Shown here piece by piece: positions 23,355 through 37,006 of a stretch of 64,000 nucleotides of DNA (position 1 is its first letter; the number at the start of each line of letters is the position of its first letter). This DNA is from Pampus argenteus (Eukaryota; Chordata; Actinopteri; Scombriformes; Stromateidae), in the NCBI GenBank assembly GCA_036937835.1, contig CM072879.1:7558501-7622500 (forward strand), written 5' to 3'. The position numbers were made by a program, and so were the translations under genes. The notes under the pieces are model-generated. The model worked only from the letters and a program-made list of their open reading frames with translations, did no database searches and was not told the DNA's origin.

Positions 23355-26300
23355 TCAGAAAGCTCCGATCTCAGTCCCCCATCCTTGGGCTGACTTGGCT
23401 GATCCGCCCAAGCCCCTGCGCTGGGCTGTGGGAGACCCCAGAGGTGCAAAGGGTCTGAAAGAGACTTGTGGTGGGGCAGAGGATGATGAAGTGGAAGAGG
23501 AGGCGGAGGTAGAAGGGGAAGAAGAAGATGGGGTGGGGAGAGGAAGAGGTGAGGCCCTGGAGGCGCTGTGAGGGGATGGCTGGGTTGGTCTAGAGGGGGC
23601 TAAGGCTGGGGACGCCGCCAGGGAGGGCACCCTGTGGATGGTGGCCAGAGCCGTGGGTGCTAGGAGAGGTGGTACGCCCTGCTGGCAGCCAGCCAGGGGA
23701 GTGAGGCGAAGAGAGGCGTGTGACTGGTAGCTCCCCAGCAGGGCTAGATCCCTTCGCCCACTGGAGAAAGGGGATGAGGAAGAGGCTGGCGAAGCCGGGG
23801 AGATCTGAGGGAACGACGCCCATGGCCAAGGAGGGAAGGGCAATGTAGAGGCCGGTGGAGACTGTAGGAGGAGTGGGTCCAGCTCACTGGCACAATGGGA
23901 GAGGTGAGAGACTAGGCGGGCTCCTATAGGGTCAGGACTCTCCCCCTCAAGGGAACTGAGGTACCGCACCACCTCACCAACACACTCCCTGAAGCCCAGA
24001 GTCCTGTAGTCGACTGCCAGAGCTCTCGCATCAAAGTAACCTGAGACAGAAAAAGAGTTTAGTCATGCACTGAATAATAGTGATGGAATGCAGCTTGACA
24101 TGACAAATATGCAGCGTGTTTTCTGTCTTGTCCAAAATTAGACGGTGAATAGTTTAATTTGTGTTATTTTATGGGGTTTTAGACATTTCCCCACATCATT
24201 TCATGGGATTCATCTTCTATATAAAAAAGAGAAATGTAAGAGAACGTCTCACCTTTCCCCCCCATGGCATGCAGGAGTTTAAGGTGGTCCACAGTCATTT
24301 GCAGAATTTCTGCTTTCTCCAACTTAGATGAACCCTGAGGAGTAAATTATCAATAACGTGAGCATTTCGAGAGCTGTTTTATAATTGCTATATTGAAATA
24401 TTCAGAAAAAAATCATTTTAAATCTTGATTAGTGAGCAGTTACCTGTTTCTCAAAAGCACTGGGCACCAGTCTCCTCAGCTCTGACAGACTGTGGTTGAT
24501 TCGGTCCCTGCGCCTCTTCTCTATGATCTACACAACCAGAAGAGCAGAATGACAATCGGTGCCAACCAAGAAGACACGATTATAAAGTTAAGGCCCAAGG
24601 CTATAATCCACTTACTCCTCTTCTCTTCTTTCGAGCCAGAATCTGTGAGGCGCTGCCAGGGGACATGGACCCGGTGACTGGGCTGTACCATGGAGATAGA
24701 GAGAGAGAGAGAAAGAAAGAAAGAGGGAGATGGTATTGACAAAGAGAAAAACATGGTAACTTTGATTCTCCTGCATATTGTTATTATTACCCTCGCTAAT
24801 ATGACACAGAGGCAGGATGGCACATCATCTCCCTTCAATCGAATTAGTTTTTTTGGGCAATGAAAGGCACAGGCGTGCCCGGGAGAGGAGGGAAGAGGAG
24901 ATTGTTTTTGGTTTAATGCGTTTCTGAACATTAGTCTCAGTGAAATGACATGCTGTTCTCCTTTCCATCTGAGCGAAAGCACTTTTAGAAAGATGATTAT
25001 ATAGCCCCGCGGCGATGCTTTCGCTCGCAGAGGGCTCCAAACATGCAGCATGGGGATCGGCGCTCCTCAGAGTACAGTCACTCAATATGGATTGTGTTTG
25101 TTTGCAAACTCTCATCTTACAGGCCTGAAACACGACTGACAGCTTTGGAGTTCCTTTCAAAACTGCCCCAACAAAGACTTATTGCATTTCTATTAGATTT
25201 TAACATGAAGGCTGCCAATTTAGCTGTGTGCTTTTGTTTAGATTTATGTTTGATGGGGCTGACTTGAAGAGTCTTCTGTTTGCATGTCACACAACGATTT
25301 GATTTATCCAAACTGTCTTTAGTGTTGCTGGCTTTGCTGAGTGCTTGTGGTGTAACCAGTGTTGCTGTGAATGTGTTTTTATATACTGTACATTAGATGC
25401 ACATGTTAGAAATAAGATGCAATAATTTCATACCATTTAATTCACATCTTCTTAATATCAGCCAAGGAGCTTGAGTGCAGTGTTATAAATAATGTTACTG
25501 CTTAATATACTTTTACATATTACATGAAACATGAAAGGATTTTTTTCTTTTAAAATTTTAGGTCCTGCTACTTACTTTTATCTGCGTATTCTGTATATAA
25601 CTACATAAATTTGTCATTCTTATGTTATTATAACTATACGCATACAATTGTAATTACGTACAGTTTTAAGTCTGAGTCTATAAAAGTTTTCTACAGTGAT
25701 TAAATCATATACTAACTATAGAAGAAAAATAATGCCTTTTGAAATTAAATGCAAATCTGAGAGTAAATTATGTCTCTCATATGATCAAAAAAAGCTTGTA
25801 TTTCATTTGACTACATTATTATATTATAATATAAATATGTGTATATAATATATATATATGTGGGAGTATAATGCAAATATTTCACTGTGTGCCCCAAATT
25901 GTTCCAACATAATGCCAATCGACAACTATGGTATTCTATGTTACGTGGGACAATTAACAAGTTGATATTGCAATAATTTGTTATTATAAATTAAACAAGA
26001 CTTATTTTTGTCACAAACGTGTGAATTTGGTCACAAACAAAATAATAAAATACATTTCTTTACAAAGAACAAAGAGTAAAAAAAATTCAGTTAATGATTT
26101 CAGCCACTGACAGGCCTGACATTATTTTGAACCTGTATTGATTATAATGCATGTCATGTAATAACCATCAAGAATAGAGAAGAAATTTAATGAATATATA
26201 TTTCAGAATGAGTTAATAGGACATTTTCTACCATAGGACTGAGACAAAGTTCTACTCTGAAGTGACAGCTCAGGTTTGTTGAGAGGTGCGTTACTTGCTC

Positions 26301-26720
26301 TGCTGATGTACGATGACTTAAACAATTTGTCAAGCATTTTTTTTAAAAAGTCAACAAAAGCCTTTTTCTAGATGCAAAAACAAAAGCTTTGTGTCACCGT
26401 AGTCGCACTGTTGCGGCTGAGACGGCTGATGTGGTTTATAAAGCGCTTTTGCTGCATTCTTTTTAACTTTCATCTAAATGAAAATAAAAAAAAATCTTGT
26501 AAAGCCCACAGTTTACTGACAAATATGTTTAGAGCTGATTTATCTTGAGCTACTAATTACAACTGGATGCCGTGTCACTTTCTTTTGAAGCATGTCGGAG
26601 TCATGTGTTATAATTTCAGGAGCAGTTGGCTGATGCTCACCAATAGCCGTCTTCTTGTCCCACGTCGATAAACTCGTCTGTGTCCGAGTCTGGGGAGCTG
26701 TAGTCATGAGGTCTCTTCAT
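23355..26720 (-). CDS. heyl: Hairy/enhancer-of-split related bHLH repressor HEYL
   Basis: Nuclear bHLH-Orange transcriptional repressor and Notch effector. Minus-strand coding exons: 26720-26641, 24682-24616, 24527-24444, 24334-24253 and 24040-23355. Canonical junctions, phases consistent, 332 residues. It starts MKRPHDYSSPDSDTDEFIDV. The basic region ARKKRRGIIEKRRRDRINHS has the Gly rather than the Pro of Hes proteins. HLH: SLSELRRLVPSAFEKQ and SSKLEKAEILQMTVDHLKLL. Orange domain: YFDARALAVDYRTLGFRECV. The long last exon is Ser/Pro/Ala-rich. The protein ends GWGTEIGAF: the terminal TEIGAF of HEY proteins is kept, but there is no YRPW, as expected for HEYL. The first intron is about 2 kb; the other introns are short. 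Confidence 0.96.
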
Positions 26721-27126
26721 CTCTCTGTCCCTTCTTTCCTCTGGCTGGACTGATTGGATGGATGATGGACTGATGGATTCGGGTGATCCTCTTTCTCTGC
26801 CGTGTGGAAGCAACACACGTCCTCCCCTCTGGACGAAGAGCTCACCCTGTGTGTGTCCCTCACTCTCTGTTTCTCTTGTGCTGTTACTTATAAAAGCCTT
26901 GTTGTCCTTAGTTACTTCTTGTCACTTGTGTGTATGTTTTTGTTTTTTTTTGTTGTTGTTGTTTGTTTGTTTGTTGATTTTTTTTTTTTGGTTGTTTCTT
27001 CGCATGTGTCTTCTGTCCTTTCCTCTAAGTCAGCGGTGCCACTTGATCGACCCCCAAGGGCCTGTGACAACTAAGAAAATTCACAAGCTGCTTTAGTCTT
27101 TAACTCTATCACTGGCATCCAATCAT

Positions 27127-27166
<40 letters not shown>

Positions 27167-27195
27167 ATTTCTCTCTTGGCTCTCTCTCTCTCTGT
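27127..27195. repeat. (CT)n microsatellite
   Basis: Two CT runs separated by a short unique stretch. Confidence 0.95.
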
Positions 27196-27518
27196 CACAG
27201 CCACCCAATGACAAAATAGGACTTTGGCAGTTGAGGCAGGGTTGCCAGTTTTGGCTCCCCCGCCTCCTCTCTCTGTCCCTCCTCCCTCCCTTTAATCTGC
27301 CCTTCCCTGGCTTCCCACCCTACCCACCTTCACCCCCACCGACAGCCTCATCTTTCCACTCCTTTGCTCAGTCATCCTCAGTCAATTAGCCTCCAATCTC
27401 ATCTTGCTCTCTTTCCTTCCTTCTTTCTGTCTTCCTTTCATTCTTTCCTTTTCTCCTTTAATTATACTCTTTTGTAGAACAATGGCAGTGGGAGCGAGGG
27501 GAGTAGAGAGGTGAGAAG

Positions 27519-27526
27519 TGTGGGAA
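27519..27526 (+). promoter_or_regulatory. Candidate RBPJ (CSL) motif upstream of heyl
   Basis: TGTGGGAA matches the consensus YGTGRGAA and lies about 800 bases upstream of the heyl start codon. An 8-base match is expected by chance at this scale, so the support is positional only. Confidence 0.25.
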
Positions 27527-28030
27527 TTATAGACTGTGATGGACTCCATCATCTACTGTACAGGAGCGTGTGTGTGTGATGGTACACATTTGCCTCTCAC
27601 ACAATCACACAGGTGACATGGAGGATGGAGTTATTGAGCTTCTTTTTCTATGTGTGTGTGTGTGTGTGAGTGTGAGTGACCAACAGAAGAGGAAGAAAAT
27701 AGAAGTGATAGAAAGATGGGTATGAAAAACCCGAAAATCATTCACATTTGTTTTCTTTAACTTTAAATAATACTTTATGCAATTCTTATGCATCCCCGCA
27801 GCTCAAGTTTTGAATTACTCTTTAAATGTTTTATTTATTGCTTTTACTTACTACTTACTACCATAAGGATTTACTAGCCACGCAATTGCAGCATATTGGC
27901 TGTTGAAAGTGTTACTTTTGACACAGATTGTGTCATTTCTGAAATGATGAAATCCTGTTAACATAGAAAGTGAGATCAGAACCGAGGAGCCAGCTTTTAA
28001 ACAAAGCTCTTTCAGCCAGTCTGGTGTGTA

Positions 28031-28066
<36 letters not shown>

Positions 28067-28215
28067 CAGAGAAGAGGGCAGATATTGAGGGTCAAGAGAG
28101 GAATCAGCCCAGTGAGTGTTTGAACATCTGGGCTCTTCACTGGACAAGATAGTACATACATATACAAAGACACGTATGGTTCCTTGCAACATTTCACACT
28201 TGGTTCCGCTGCCAC

Positions 28216-28223
28216 CGTGGGAA
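28216..28223 (+). promoter_or_regulatory. Candidate high-affinity RBPJ (CSL) motif upstream of heyl
   Basis: CGTGGGAA, the preferred CSL octamer, about 1.5 kb upstream of heyl in a non-repetitive stretch. heyl is a known Notch target family; use of this site is inferred. Confidence 0.3.
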
Positions 28224-31200
28224 GATTGCTGGCACAGATTGCCATGGAAACACAAGAGCCAGGCGCCGGTTGTTAGGAGCAATGCCTGAGTGACCCAGCA
28301 GTGTGTGCATATGTGTTTGTATGTATGTATGTGTGTCTGTGTGTGTTTGAGAGAGAGTGAGAGAAAGAAACGGAGAGAGGCCAAGTGGCATGCCCCCTTC
28401 CACACAATGCCCAGCTGATTGTGTTTCTTCCTGCCTGGCAGACTGGAAGGGTGTGTTAGTTTAAATAAACTACAATGCATGTGTGCAAGACCTTTGTGCA
28501 TGTTTTTTATCAAGTATATTTTATATATTATGTTGGTGCTGTAAGTGGTAATGAGCTCATTTTATTATTTTAGTTAGTTTCCCTCTTTTAAATAATCTTT
28601 TTTAATTATCAAGTAATTTTGTTTTTCTGACTCCAGGTTTCTCTTTTGGGGTAACATGCTTTTTGTTTTTCTGTTCATCTCACTTTCATTGGCTGTATCC
28701 TTATCCGCCTGTATTTTATCATTTCATACGTGTAAAGTAATAAACTAACTTAAAACATGTGTGCGTGTATGTATGTGTGTGTTTGTGTGCGTGTGTGTGT
28801 GTGTGTGTTATACACAAGTGTCAGTGATCAGTGTGACAATCACCAGGGGGGCTTCTAGAAAAGAGAAATCCCTCCCTCCCTCCAAACAACCCTCTGTCCA
28901 CATATCCTTTCATTACCAATCATTCCTTAATTCAGATCTGGATCTCATTTGAGCATCAGAAAACAGGGAAGAAAGAGTCTGAAAGAAAAGAGACATCTAT
29001 GAAGTCAGGCCTCAATCTCTTCTCTGTTGTTATTTTTATCATCCACCCACCATTTTTCTTCAAAGAATAACTTTCTTCTCTGTATCAGTCTTTTCCTTTT
29101 CCTTTCTTTAAAATGAAATGACTCTGGCTTCTCTCGTCATTTTTGGCTGGCCACGTCTTCCAGTTGTTCCCGAATGAGGCAACTTGCATGAAAAACATGT
29201 ATGAAGTGGAAAGTAATTAAGAAGATGAATGAATAAATAAAAGTTAATTATGAAAATAGTTTCATGGTGGGTGTGTGTGTGTGAAGGGAGGGTGACAGAG
29301 AGACACACATCAGACAGACAGAGAGAGAGAGAGAGAGAGCTGGCACTGGATGGTGAGATGGAATTCTGGGAGATTTCTGGCGATCTTGGTCGGCCACTTG
29401 AAGCACTCTCCCTCCCATCCCTCGTAACCACAACAAGGCAACGTCCTTTATTGAAATTAACAAGCTCATACTTTTACAATTTGTACACGCACGCACACAT
29501 GCGCAATTCGAATATGAACGTGTGAACGCCCAGGGACATAAACACACACTCATGGCCTTGAACTGATTCGTACCAACGCACACACACACACACACACGCA
29601 CACACATAGATGCAACTCCCTCACACGAATGCGGACAGTGCATACCCACAATTTATAAGGCCCAAACACTCAGCTGCAATTATTGTTTCTGATGCATGAC
29701 TATTGCTATTGTTTGAAAGTCTGTGAGATGGAAACCAGCTCAGCGGGATTTGTTTGTGAATTTCTTTGCATTCATGTCAAACTGAGCAACTGATCAGTTA
29801 TGTCTCACTGCATGCTTGACTTTGATTACACGCACTCTGTTTTGCAGCAGCAGAAAATCAACTTTTAGCAACTTTTTCCACCCGAAACATCGGTACTCCT
29901 GCGTAAAAAAGACATCTCATCTCCACAAAAGTGCACAGTTACAAACAGCGACAAGACAATTCAAAGTGTTTTGCATAAGACATAAAAACACATTAATATA
30001 TAAAAGAAACACAATATAAAAAAAGACATAAATATTATTTTAAAGGATTCAATAAAATAAAATATAATAATAGGGAAAAAATGGAATAAAGCAGGTGAGG
30101 GCCAGCTTTGTAACAATGCTTTTTTTTTTAAAATTAGTTCAATGAATTTTTAGAGGCAATTTTAGCCTAAGACAAATTATCATTATTCGGTTAAAAAAAA
30201 AACTGACAAATCCGTTTTCTCCAGACAGTAACGATATACACATACAAACAATGTATTAGAACTTGTATCTTGACAGAAATATATAGATTAAAAAGGGACC
30301 AAAACCCGTTCAAATTAAACAATGGATGTCAATAAATTGCAGTGGTGTTTGTAAAACCTTTAAATGTACCCTAAAAATATTTCCTCAAATGTGATCAAAT
30401 AGCATCCTTCAAATGAAGTGTTTCTTCACTGTCTAGAACTCCTGCAGATAATGTGTGAAAGGCCAAATTTGATGCACAGAGCTCTGCATGATGCCCTGCT
30501 GTATGCAAGTGTTATTGACACATACCCCCCGACAAACAGTTGATTCCTTATTGGTATGAGGCCTTTATAGCCATCAGCCTGTGGCTCGGCGCTCAGTCTC
30601 CAGGGTCAAGATTGGATTGACATGGGAATTGGCACCACAGCAGCTTGGCACTGTCCGAGCTGGACCCATGAGGGAATTATTTGCACTTCAGACGCATATC
30701 GAATGCCTGGGACCTGTAGCATTGCCTGTCTGGCCCTGTCCTTGATTCACTCGGAATAACCTGGCTATACGAGACATTCCTGGGGACATCAGGTTTGTTC
30801 CTGGGAGTCTGGAATCTGTGGGACGTTTCCAAGAGCTGCATTGTGTTTTTTATGATCCGATTGAGCTGATATGAGGTGTGAATAAACTTCCAGAGAATTA
30901 AGGTTAGACACAGTCAGTATATATGTTTGAGATAGTGGCTGCCGTGATGTGAGGAGTCAAGAGGGCAGGAAGACTGCAGTGATGGGTCATGTTGGCTGTC
31001 AGAGAGAGAGAGAGAGAGAGAGCGAGAGAGTCCTCCCTCCTCATCCGGCTCCCCTACACAAAGATAAATAAAGAGGCTAAAAGCCGAAGAAAAGAAACAG
31101 AAAGGAGCTTTTGTTGCTTCTGAGTGGGGTCCCTTTCATGGCGGTTCCCACAGCACCGGGCCTGTGATGACATTCACCATGTTTCACACACACTCACACA

Positions 31201-33747
31201 CACACGCTGATGGGCCCTGTGACTGTGGTGACTTTCGCTGGTGCCGGGCCCCAGACGGGACGGCGAGGGCCCCGAGAGCCACAGGCAGCCATTGTGCTGT
31301 CGCCGCGGAAACCAGCCTCTTTATGTCAGACATGTTTTTCTGTTTGTTTTCTTTTTTATGTCTTTAATGTGGGCAAGGGGGAATGTTTCCCCTCTCATAT
31401 CCCCCCTCGCCCTCACAGCTCTATGTTATTTGCCCCCAATACCCATCTTCCTCCTCCTCCTCCTCCTCCTCCCACCACTCCATCCACATTTGTTTCTCCT
31501 CTTTTCCTCCCTCCTCCTCTCCCGCTCCCTTCCTCCCCTATGTTGTCTCCCCCTTTTTCCCCCCGGAGATCGTCATTTGTAAAGCTCTTTGCTCAGACAG
31601 CCCATATCTTTGTCGTGGTGTTGCGGCCTCCCCTTCACTCAACTCCTTTTTATCTACACTTCATGAGGTTTTGGCACTAACTGGCTCTTTTTCTTCCTGG
31701 ATCGGAAAAAAAACAAACAATACACACAACTCTAAAACAACAAAACCTATCCCCAAAAGAATTCTGCCTTTCCCACGCTAAGCTAATTTTCTTCACAAGA
31801 TTAAACAAACTCCCAATAACAAAATGAAAGAAATGGGGGGTCGGGGGGGGATGGGTTGAGGGGGGAAAAAAAATCTGGTTATGATTCGTGTCTCCAAAAA
31901 AGCCAACAGAGGATGCCCCAACGATTGGAAAAAACAAACCTAAAAAAAAAAAAAAGCCAACTGTTACTATTTTTAAGCGCTTGAAGAATGTTGTTCGGTG
32001 CCATGACTCAAAGGCACGTCAGCCCTCATCCGTAATCAGTTCATTCTGACTGCACTCCTCTGCCACATCACACACAGGACGCAATCTTTTACCAGCCACA
32101 GAGAAAGCGGAGGAGAAGAAAGGAAAAGTGAAAAATGAAAGAGTTCAGGGCTAATCCATTCTATCCCCTCAGCCATGCATGCAACTGTGCTTGATTTGAT
32201 GACTGGGAGTTTTAAGACTTGGCTAATATTAGCCACTGTAAAACCAGTTTTGCTCGAGCATTTTAATTTGGAAGCTGACTATCATTCAAGTTTATGAAGG
32301 AGACTGATTTGCTGCATGGAGCCATGTCATTCTTAATTCCTCTATCAGCTTCTCTATTTTTGTCAGTGTGTCTAGAGGAAACGGTCCACGTCTGAAAGGA
32401 AAGGAAAGTGTACAATGTGTTAAAATATGCAAAATGCAAAAAAAAAAAAATATATATATCTGTTTTGGTCAGCTTCAAATTCAGAGATTTGTATAAATCG
32501 GATCCAAGGATGAGTAAGAGCTCCCATAGACATATAAAACCCCGGGACACGATGCTCCGTCCCTGTTTTACGGTGCCCCAGCCACCCCAGGCCGCTGCTC
32601 TTTGACAGCCTTTCACTTTCCCAAATCCCTCCTATAACTTTACACCTCAGATTACGGCTTTATCAGGGAGGCATCCATCTGACACCTCATTCTGACGGCA
32701 GCTCAGGAGAACAGGCGTAAGCTCCTAACAACACGCACAAAAACTTGCCGCCACTGCAGTGTTGGGAATTTTTTTTAGGATTCCTGGAAGGGGATTATGG
32801 TGAGTGAGGGAAAAAAAAAAAAAAAAGGAAGACTCTGATGGATGAAGGATGAGGGTTATGACAAATAATTTAACTTGCGTTCTTTGTGTATTGGAGTGAA
32901 AAAGTGATACCCCTATCTGGAGTATACTGTATACAGATCACACAAGATGCTAATTCTGTTTGTTGAATGATATGAGGCAACCTTCCCAGGCTAACTTAGC
33001 ACATTATTTTATGTAAAAGCAATTCTATCTGTTTTGACATCAAACAAACACGAGACAAAACCATTTGCAAAGTCTGACGCACAGCAGCACAGCAGCACAG
33101 AGATATATGGATGCTCGAACACGCTTCCAGAAAAGCACGTACAACAGATGGCCATGCAAAAACTGGCATGCTGAAAAGGCATACTTGTGCAGTGAACTAA
33201 TCCTGCACACTACATGTAGCCCGGGCAGAAACACACGCTGTCGTTCTCAGACATGAAAACCTGCCTGAGGTCAATGTTTGAGGACGACCGGCGAACTGTA
33301 TATAGTACGGGAGGCTTTGATCTTTGGACTTGGCTGTGGCAAAAACAGCCTGCCAGCGTTGAGGGCCCAGCACTATACCGGAAGCTTGTGGTCTGGGACG
33401 GCTCCATTTACAACTCTGTTCTGGTGCTAAATATACAATAATAAAAAGGCTAGCAGATTTATTTCAGACTGTGATACATTTCTTCTCCAGCGAGGGAAAA
33501 AAAAAAGGACTAGGCGAGAGACAGACGTCTTCAGATCACTGAAGAACATTAAGTGATAATTACAGAGAGAGATATAGACAGAAAGAGAGAGACGAGGTTT
33601 CCCCCTCTCGCTTTTCTCTTCCTCTTCTTCTGCCACCACAGAGGAGAGTGGCGTCTCCAAAACTAAAAAGGGGCGCCCACTATATTAGACTTCCAATGAT
33701 TGGCTATGATTGCATTATCTGATCCCATGAGGGATAAAAGGACAGCA

Positions 33748-33750
<3 letters not shown>

Positions 33751-33785
<35 letters not shown>

Positions 33786-33788
33786 ACC
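33751..33788. repeat. (CA)n microsatellite
   Basis: Pure CA dinucleotides in the gene-free interval. Confidence 0.9.
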
Positions 33789-36159
33789 ACATGCCTGTAT
33801 TTCATTGCTCAATGATCACTGCCTCCTCAGAAGTCAAACATGGCTTTTTTTTTTTTGAAAACATCTTTAGACATGTAGCCATAAAAGAAAATGTGATTCA
33901 AATTCAAACATTGTCTTTATCTTTTTCAAGTCAGTTTTCTGACACACACAACCACGCACACTCACACGCATACTCCCCTATGTACTCGACTTCACCACCA
34001 GTCCACCGCACTCCTTTCAGAGCTCTTTGATCCCTGGTCGAGGGTCCTCTCCGCGGTGCCTCTGTCTGAATTCCAGAGATTCTGGGATAATTCAAACGTT
34101 TCACGGCGCATACTTGGTCCCCCCAGGAGACAGCAGTGGAGATGGAAAATGCCACCACGGTCCCCGGTTCTCTCTCCCTCCATTGTCCCTACTCTTTAAT
34201 CAGGCCTTCTCTGCGGCTCGCGCTGCCACCGTGGTGTGTTGTCTCAGCCTGGGAAAATGCCGGCCTAAGTGGCTGTTATGTGCTGAGGCACAGACCACAG
34301 GGACCCAGAGGGGTGCTGCTGGAGCCCTCTGTGCCAGCCATGGGTCTCAGAGTGGCTAACACACATAAAGTCCCAAATCTGGATGCAGCCTTACATAACA
34401 GCCATCGCTACATCTTTTTACTCTTTCAGACTAGGCTGAGTAAATCATACGCCATCATAATCACAGGCGCAAGCCAAAACACATCATAAATCATGAATAT
34501 TATTTGTTCCTAAGCGGTTGCTGGGTGTAAACTAGCATTATACTAACACAGAGATAATTTTGTAGGGACTCCAGTGTGATTGCTTGGACTGTGAAAGGTC
34601 TTTGGAGAGGGAGTTTCCTGCCCTTATGTCAACAGATGATCAAAACAAAGGCCTTGTGTTTCCCTGAGTCAGAGGGAGAAGGAGGTCAGCAGCCAGAGCT
34701 ACCTCAGAGTTCAACCCAACTGTGCTTTGTTTTGGGATAGACTTGTGTTAGGGCTGGGCAGCTGGGTCAACCAACAGTTGGCCAGCCTTCAGCCGGACAC
34801 AACGCTCCATCAGGTCAAGTTTACAAGGACTGAGTCAAACCCTGCTGTTTTATACTAGTTTATATTTAGTGCTTATAAGCCTGAATAGAGTTTTTATGAG
34901 GTGCCATAAATTTCATTTTCAAAAGAGAGTGAGTATGGAGACTCATGTACGCCTACCCTGTGGTTTCTCCAGGCCACCACGAAGCCTTTGTATTTGTCCT
35001 GTTTGCCATGGGAAAATATCTGAAACAAATAAGTCGCCTGGTCGGCACTCATCAGTGTAAAAAAAACACTTCTAAGAGCTGTGGATTGTGTTGAGAGGGT
35101 GTGGCGCAGCACTGAAGGAACTACTTGTTTACTCTTGCTATGTCCGAAAATAAAAAAAGGAACTATTTTCTCTCTGAAATGGAAGACAAATAAACAAGTA
35201 TTCTTCGGCAGACAATTGTGGGCAGGCGCAGGCAGCCTGTGGTTGTGCAGCAGCATGCTGGACTTTGGTAACTGAAAAACTCAGTTACCATCATTTATGT
35301 ATCAAAATGGGAATAATATAACCTATTTGTATTTTAGCTGCTCTGTGATTCTGCTCCACATGACATGATCTATTAATACAGTGTTATATTGTGACGTATT
35401 TTTCTAGTCCATATGCTCCTATTGGATTGCTTTTCTAATCAGCTAATTAGTTTGTTGTTTACCTGTTGTGCAAATGTCAAAAGTTCACTCATGCTAGAGA
35501 TAGGTCAATGGGGCCAATTAAATGTCAATTTGTCTATTTTGTCCATTTCTTTTAGAGATCTATAATTGGATTGTGGATAACTAGTAGGAGTGTATTTAGT
35601 CTCCTGGAAATAAACACTTGCATGTACAAGTTTACACTTTTTGTTTTGTTGATCATGGTGTTCAAACTCTCTTTTAATTTAATTCATTTGTGGTTCATTC
35701 TTGCTCAAGGACATGTTGGCACGGGTATATCAACTTTGGTGTACAATTAATATTAACATGGAGCAGGGTTATGCCATCATTTCCCAAGACAACATAGATG
35801 CAAGTGAATGTATTCTTCTCTGAATCCCTTAGCAAAAATAAATGAATAATACTATAAAACAGTGGTAGACAAATAGCAGATCGTGCACCAAATCCAGCCA
35901 AACAGTACAAATAATTGTATCAATGTAATGTATCAATTTCTAATTAATATCTAAATTAGATGTTTAAATTTAGACCAAATTGTCATTATAACTTAGTGCC
36001 TGCAGCCTGTATGCTACCTTCATTCAGTTATTTCTGGCATCTTAACATTATTTTTCTACACTCAACTGAACAACACGGAGTCATTACGGTGATGAGTTTT
36101 TGATATGGGTCACGCCTCCGTCGCCCTCTGATTGGATACGTGAAAAAACGTCATCGTTT

Positions 36160-36255
36160 GCTAAAGCCGGAAGCTGCTGGCTGATGTGGACATGGGACAG
36201 AGTCCTGCTAATCTCTGTATTCTGTTTTTGTCACTTTCAGAAACGTAATTCTTCA
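36160..36255 (+). other. zbtb8b: Probable non-coding first exon of zbtb8b
   Basis: A non-repetitive stretch relatively rich in CpG (36105-36180) runs to a strong donor (cttcaggtgagac) at 36255/36256. The next acceptor that matches a known exon is at 36987/36988, just before the zbtb8b start codon. The transcription start is not determined. Confidence 0.4.
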
Positions 36256-37006
36256 GGTGAGACATTATTCTATGATATTTATTGAATCTCGTGGCGAGTC
36301 TATCTAACCCGCTTTGTGAAGTGCAGCCTGTGATGTTAGTTTTGTTTTGTTTAACAAACTACCATCAGCTACATTAGCTTCTCGGCGCTAGCAACACAAG
36401 CTAGCTTGTAAGCAAACACAAAGTGGGGCAATTTAAGAGTTAACTTTTTATATTATGTCGCCTGTCAAACGTCTGTTCAAATATTTTTATGTTTAATTCT
36501 CAGACTTCTTCTTTGGGATATTAAGCAATGAGCTAAAAACTGCACAATAATTTATAGTATTGTAATAATGTACAATATTTAACTCGTGAAGCTTTCAGCC
36601 TTTACTTAAAACCTGTTTTGATTTTATACCATAGTATCTACCTAACAATAATGTTGTTAATGTGTAATATATGTTAACCTCTTGAACAATAACATCTGAA
36701 AAAACTGATAAACTATATTTGTTTGTTTTTGAATAATCTTACTAAAGTAAAGTACTGTGTAACTATGATTTTGCTATGAAAATAAATATATTATTTCTGT
36801 GATGAGACACTTGTTGTAAACATCAGTTGAGCTGTTAGAGGTTTGTTTTCTCTCTCTTATGATAGTAAGTTTATTTTGGATTAAAGGTTTGGAACTACGG
36901 GACCAAACAATTCAATATCAAGCCCTTTTTTTCCTTCATGAAGTGGCATCTGCTTCTCTAATCTCTCTTTTCGCTCTCTCCTGGCAGAGCCCACTGCGGT
37001 GTGGCC

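Larger units (their letters stand above)
26721..36100. other. 9.4-kb gene-free interval upstream of heyl
   Basis: No splice-bounded or family-like frame on either strand. It contains (CT)n at 27127-27195, GT, CA and AG tracts near 27650, 28030-28065, 28330, 29275-29340, 29580, 31000-31028 and 33751-33788, and poly-A/T runs. Several hundred-base stretches of balanced composition (about 28080-28460, 30460-30900, 33990-34400) could be regulatory. Two TGTGGGAA/CGTGGGAA motifs occur (27519, 28216). Confidence 0.55.

Noticed and set aside
23287..23571. Plus-strand frame of 94 codons rich in Glu and Gly
   Set aside because: It is the antisense shadow of the Ser/Pro-rich last exon of heyl.
27851..28513. 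Long minus-strand frame of 220 codons
   Set aside because: Built largely from AG/GT simple repeats (Leu-Ser and Thr-His runs), with no splice context or family resemblance.
31210..31781. Three overlapping plus-strand frames of 113-156 codons
   Set aside because: Low-complexity Pro/Ser/Leu from a CCT/CTC-rich tract open in all three frames, as expected of biased composition.
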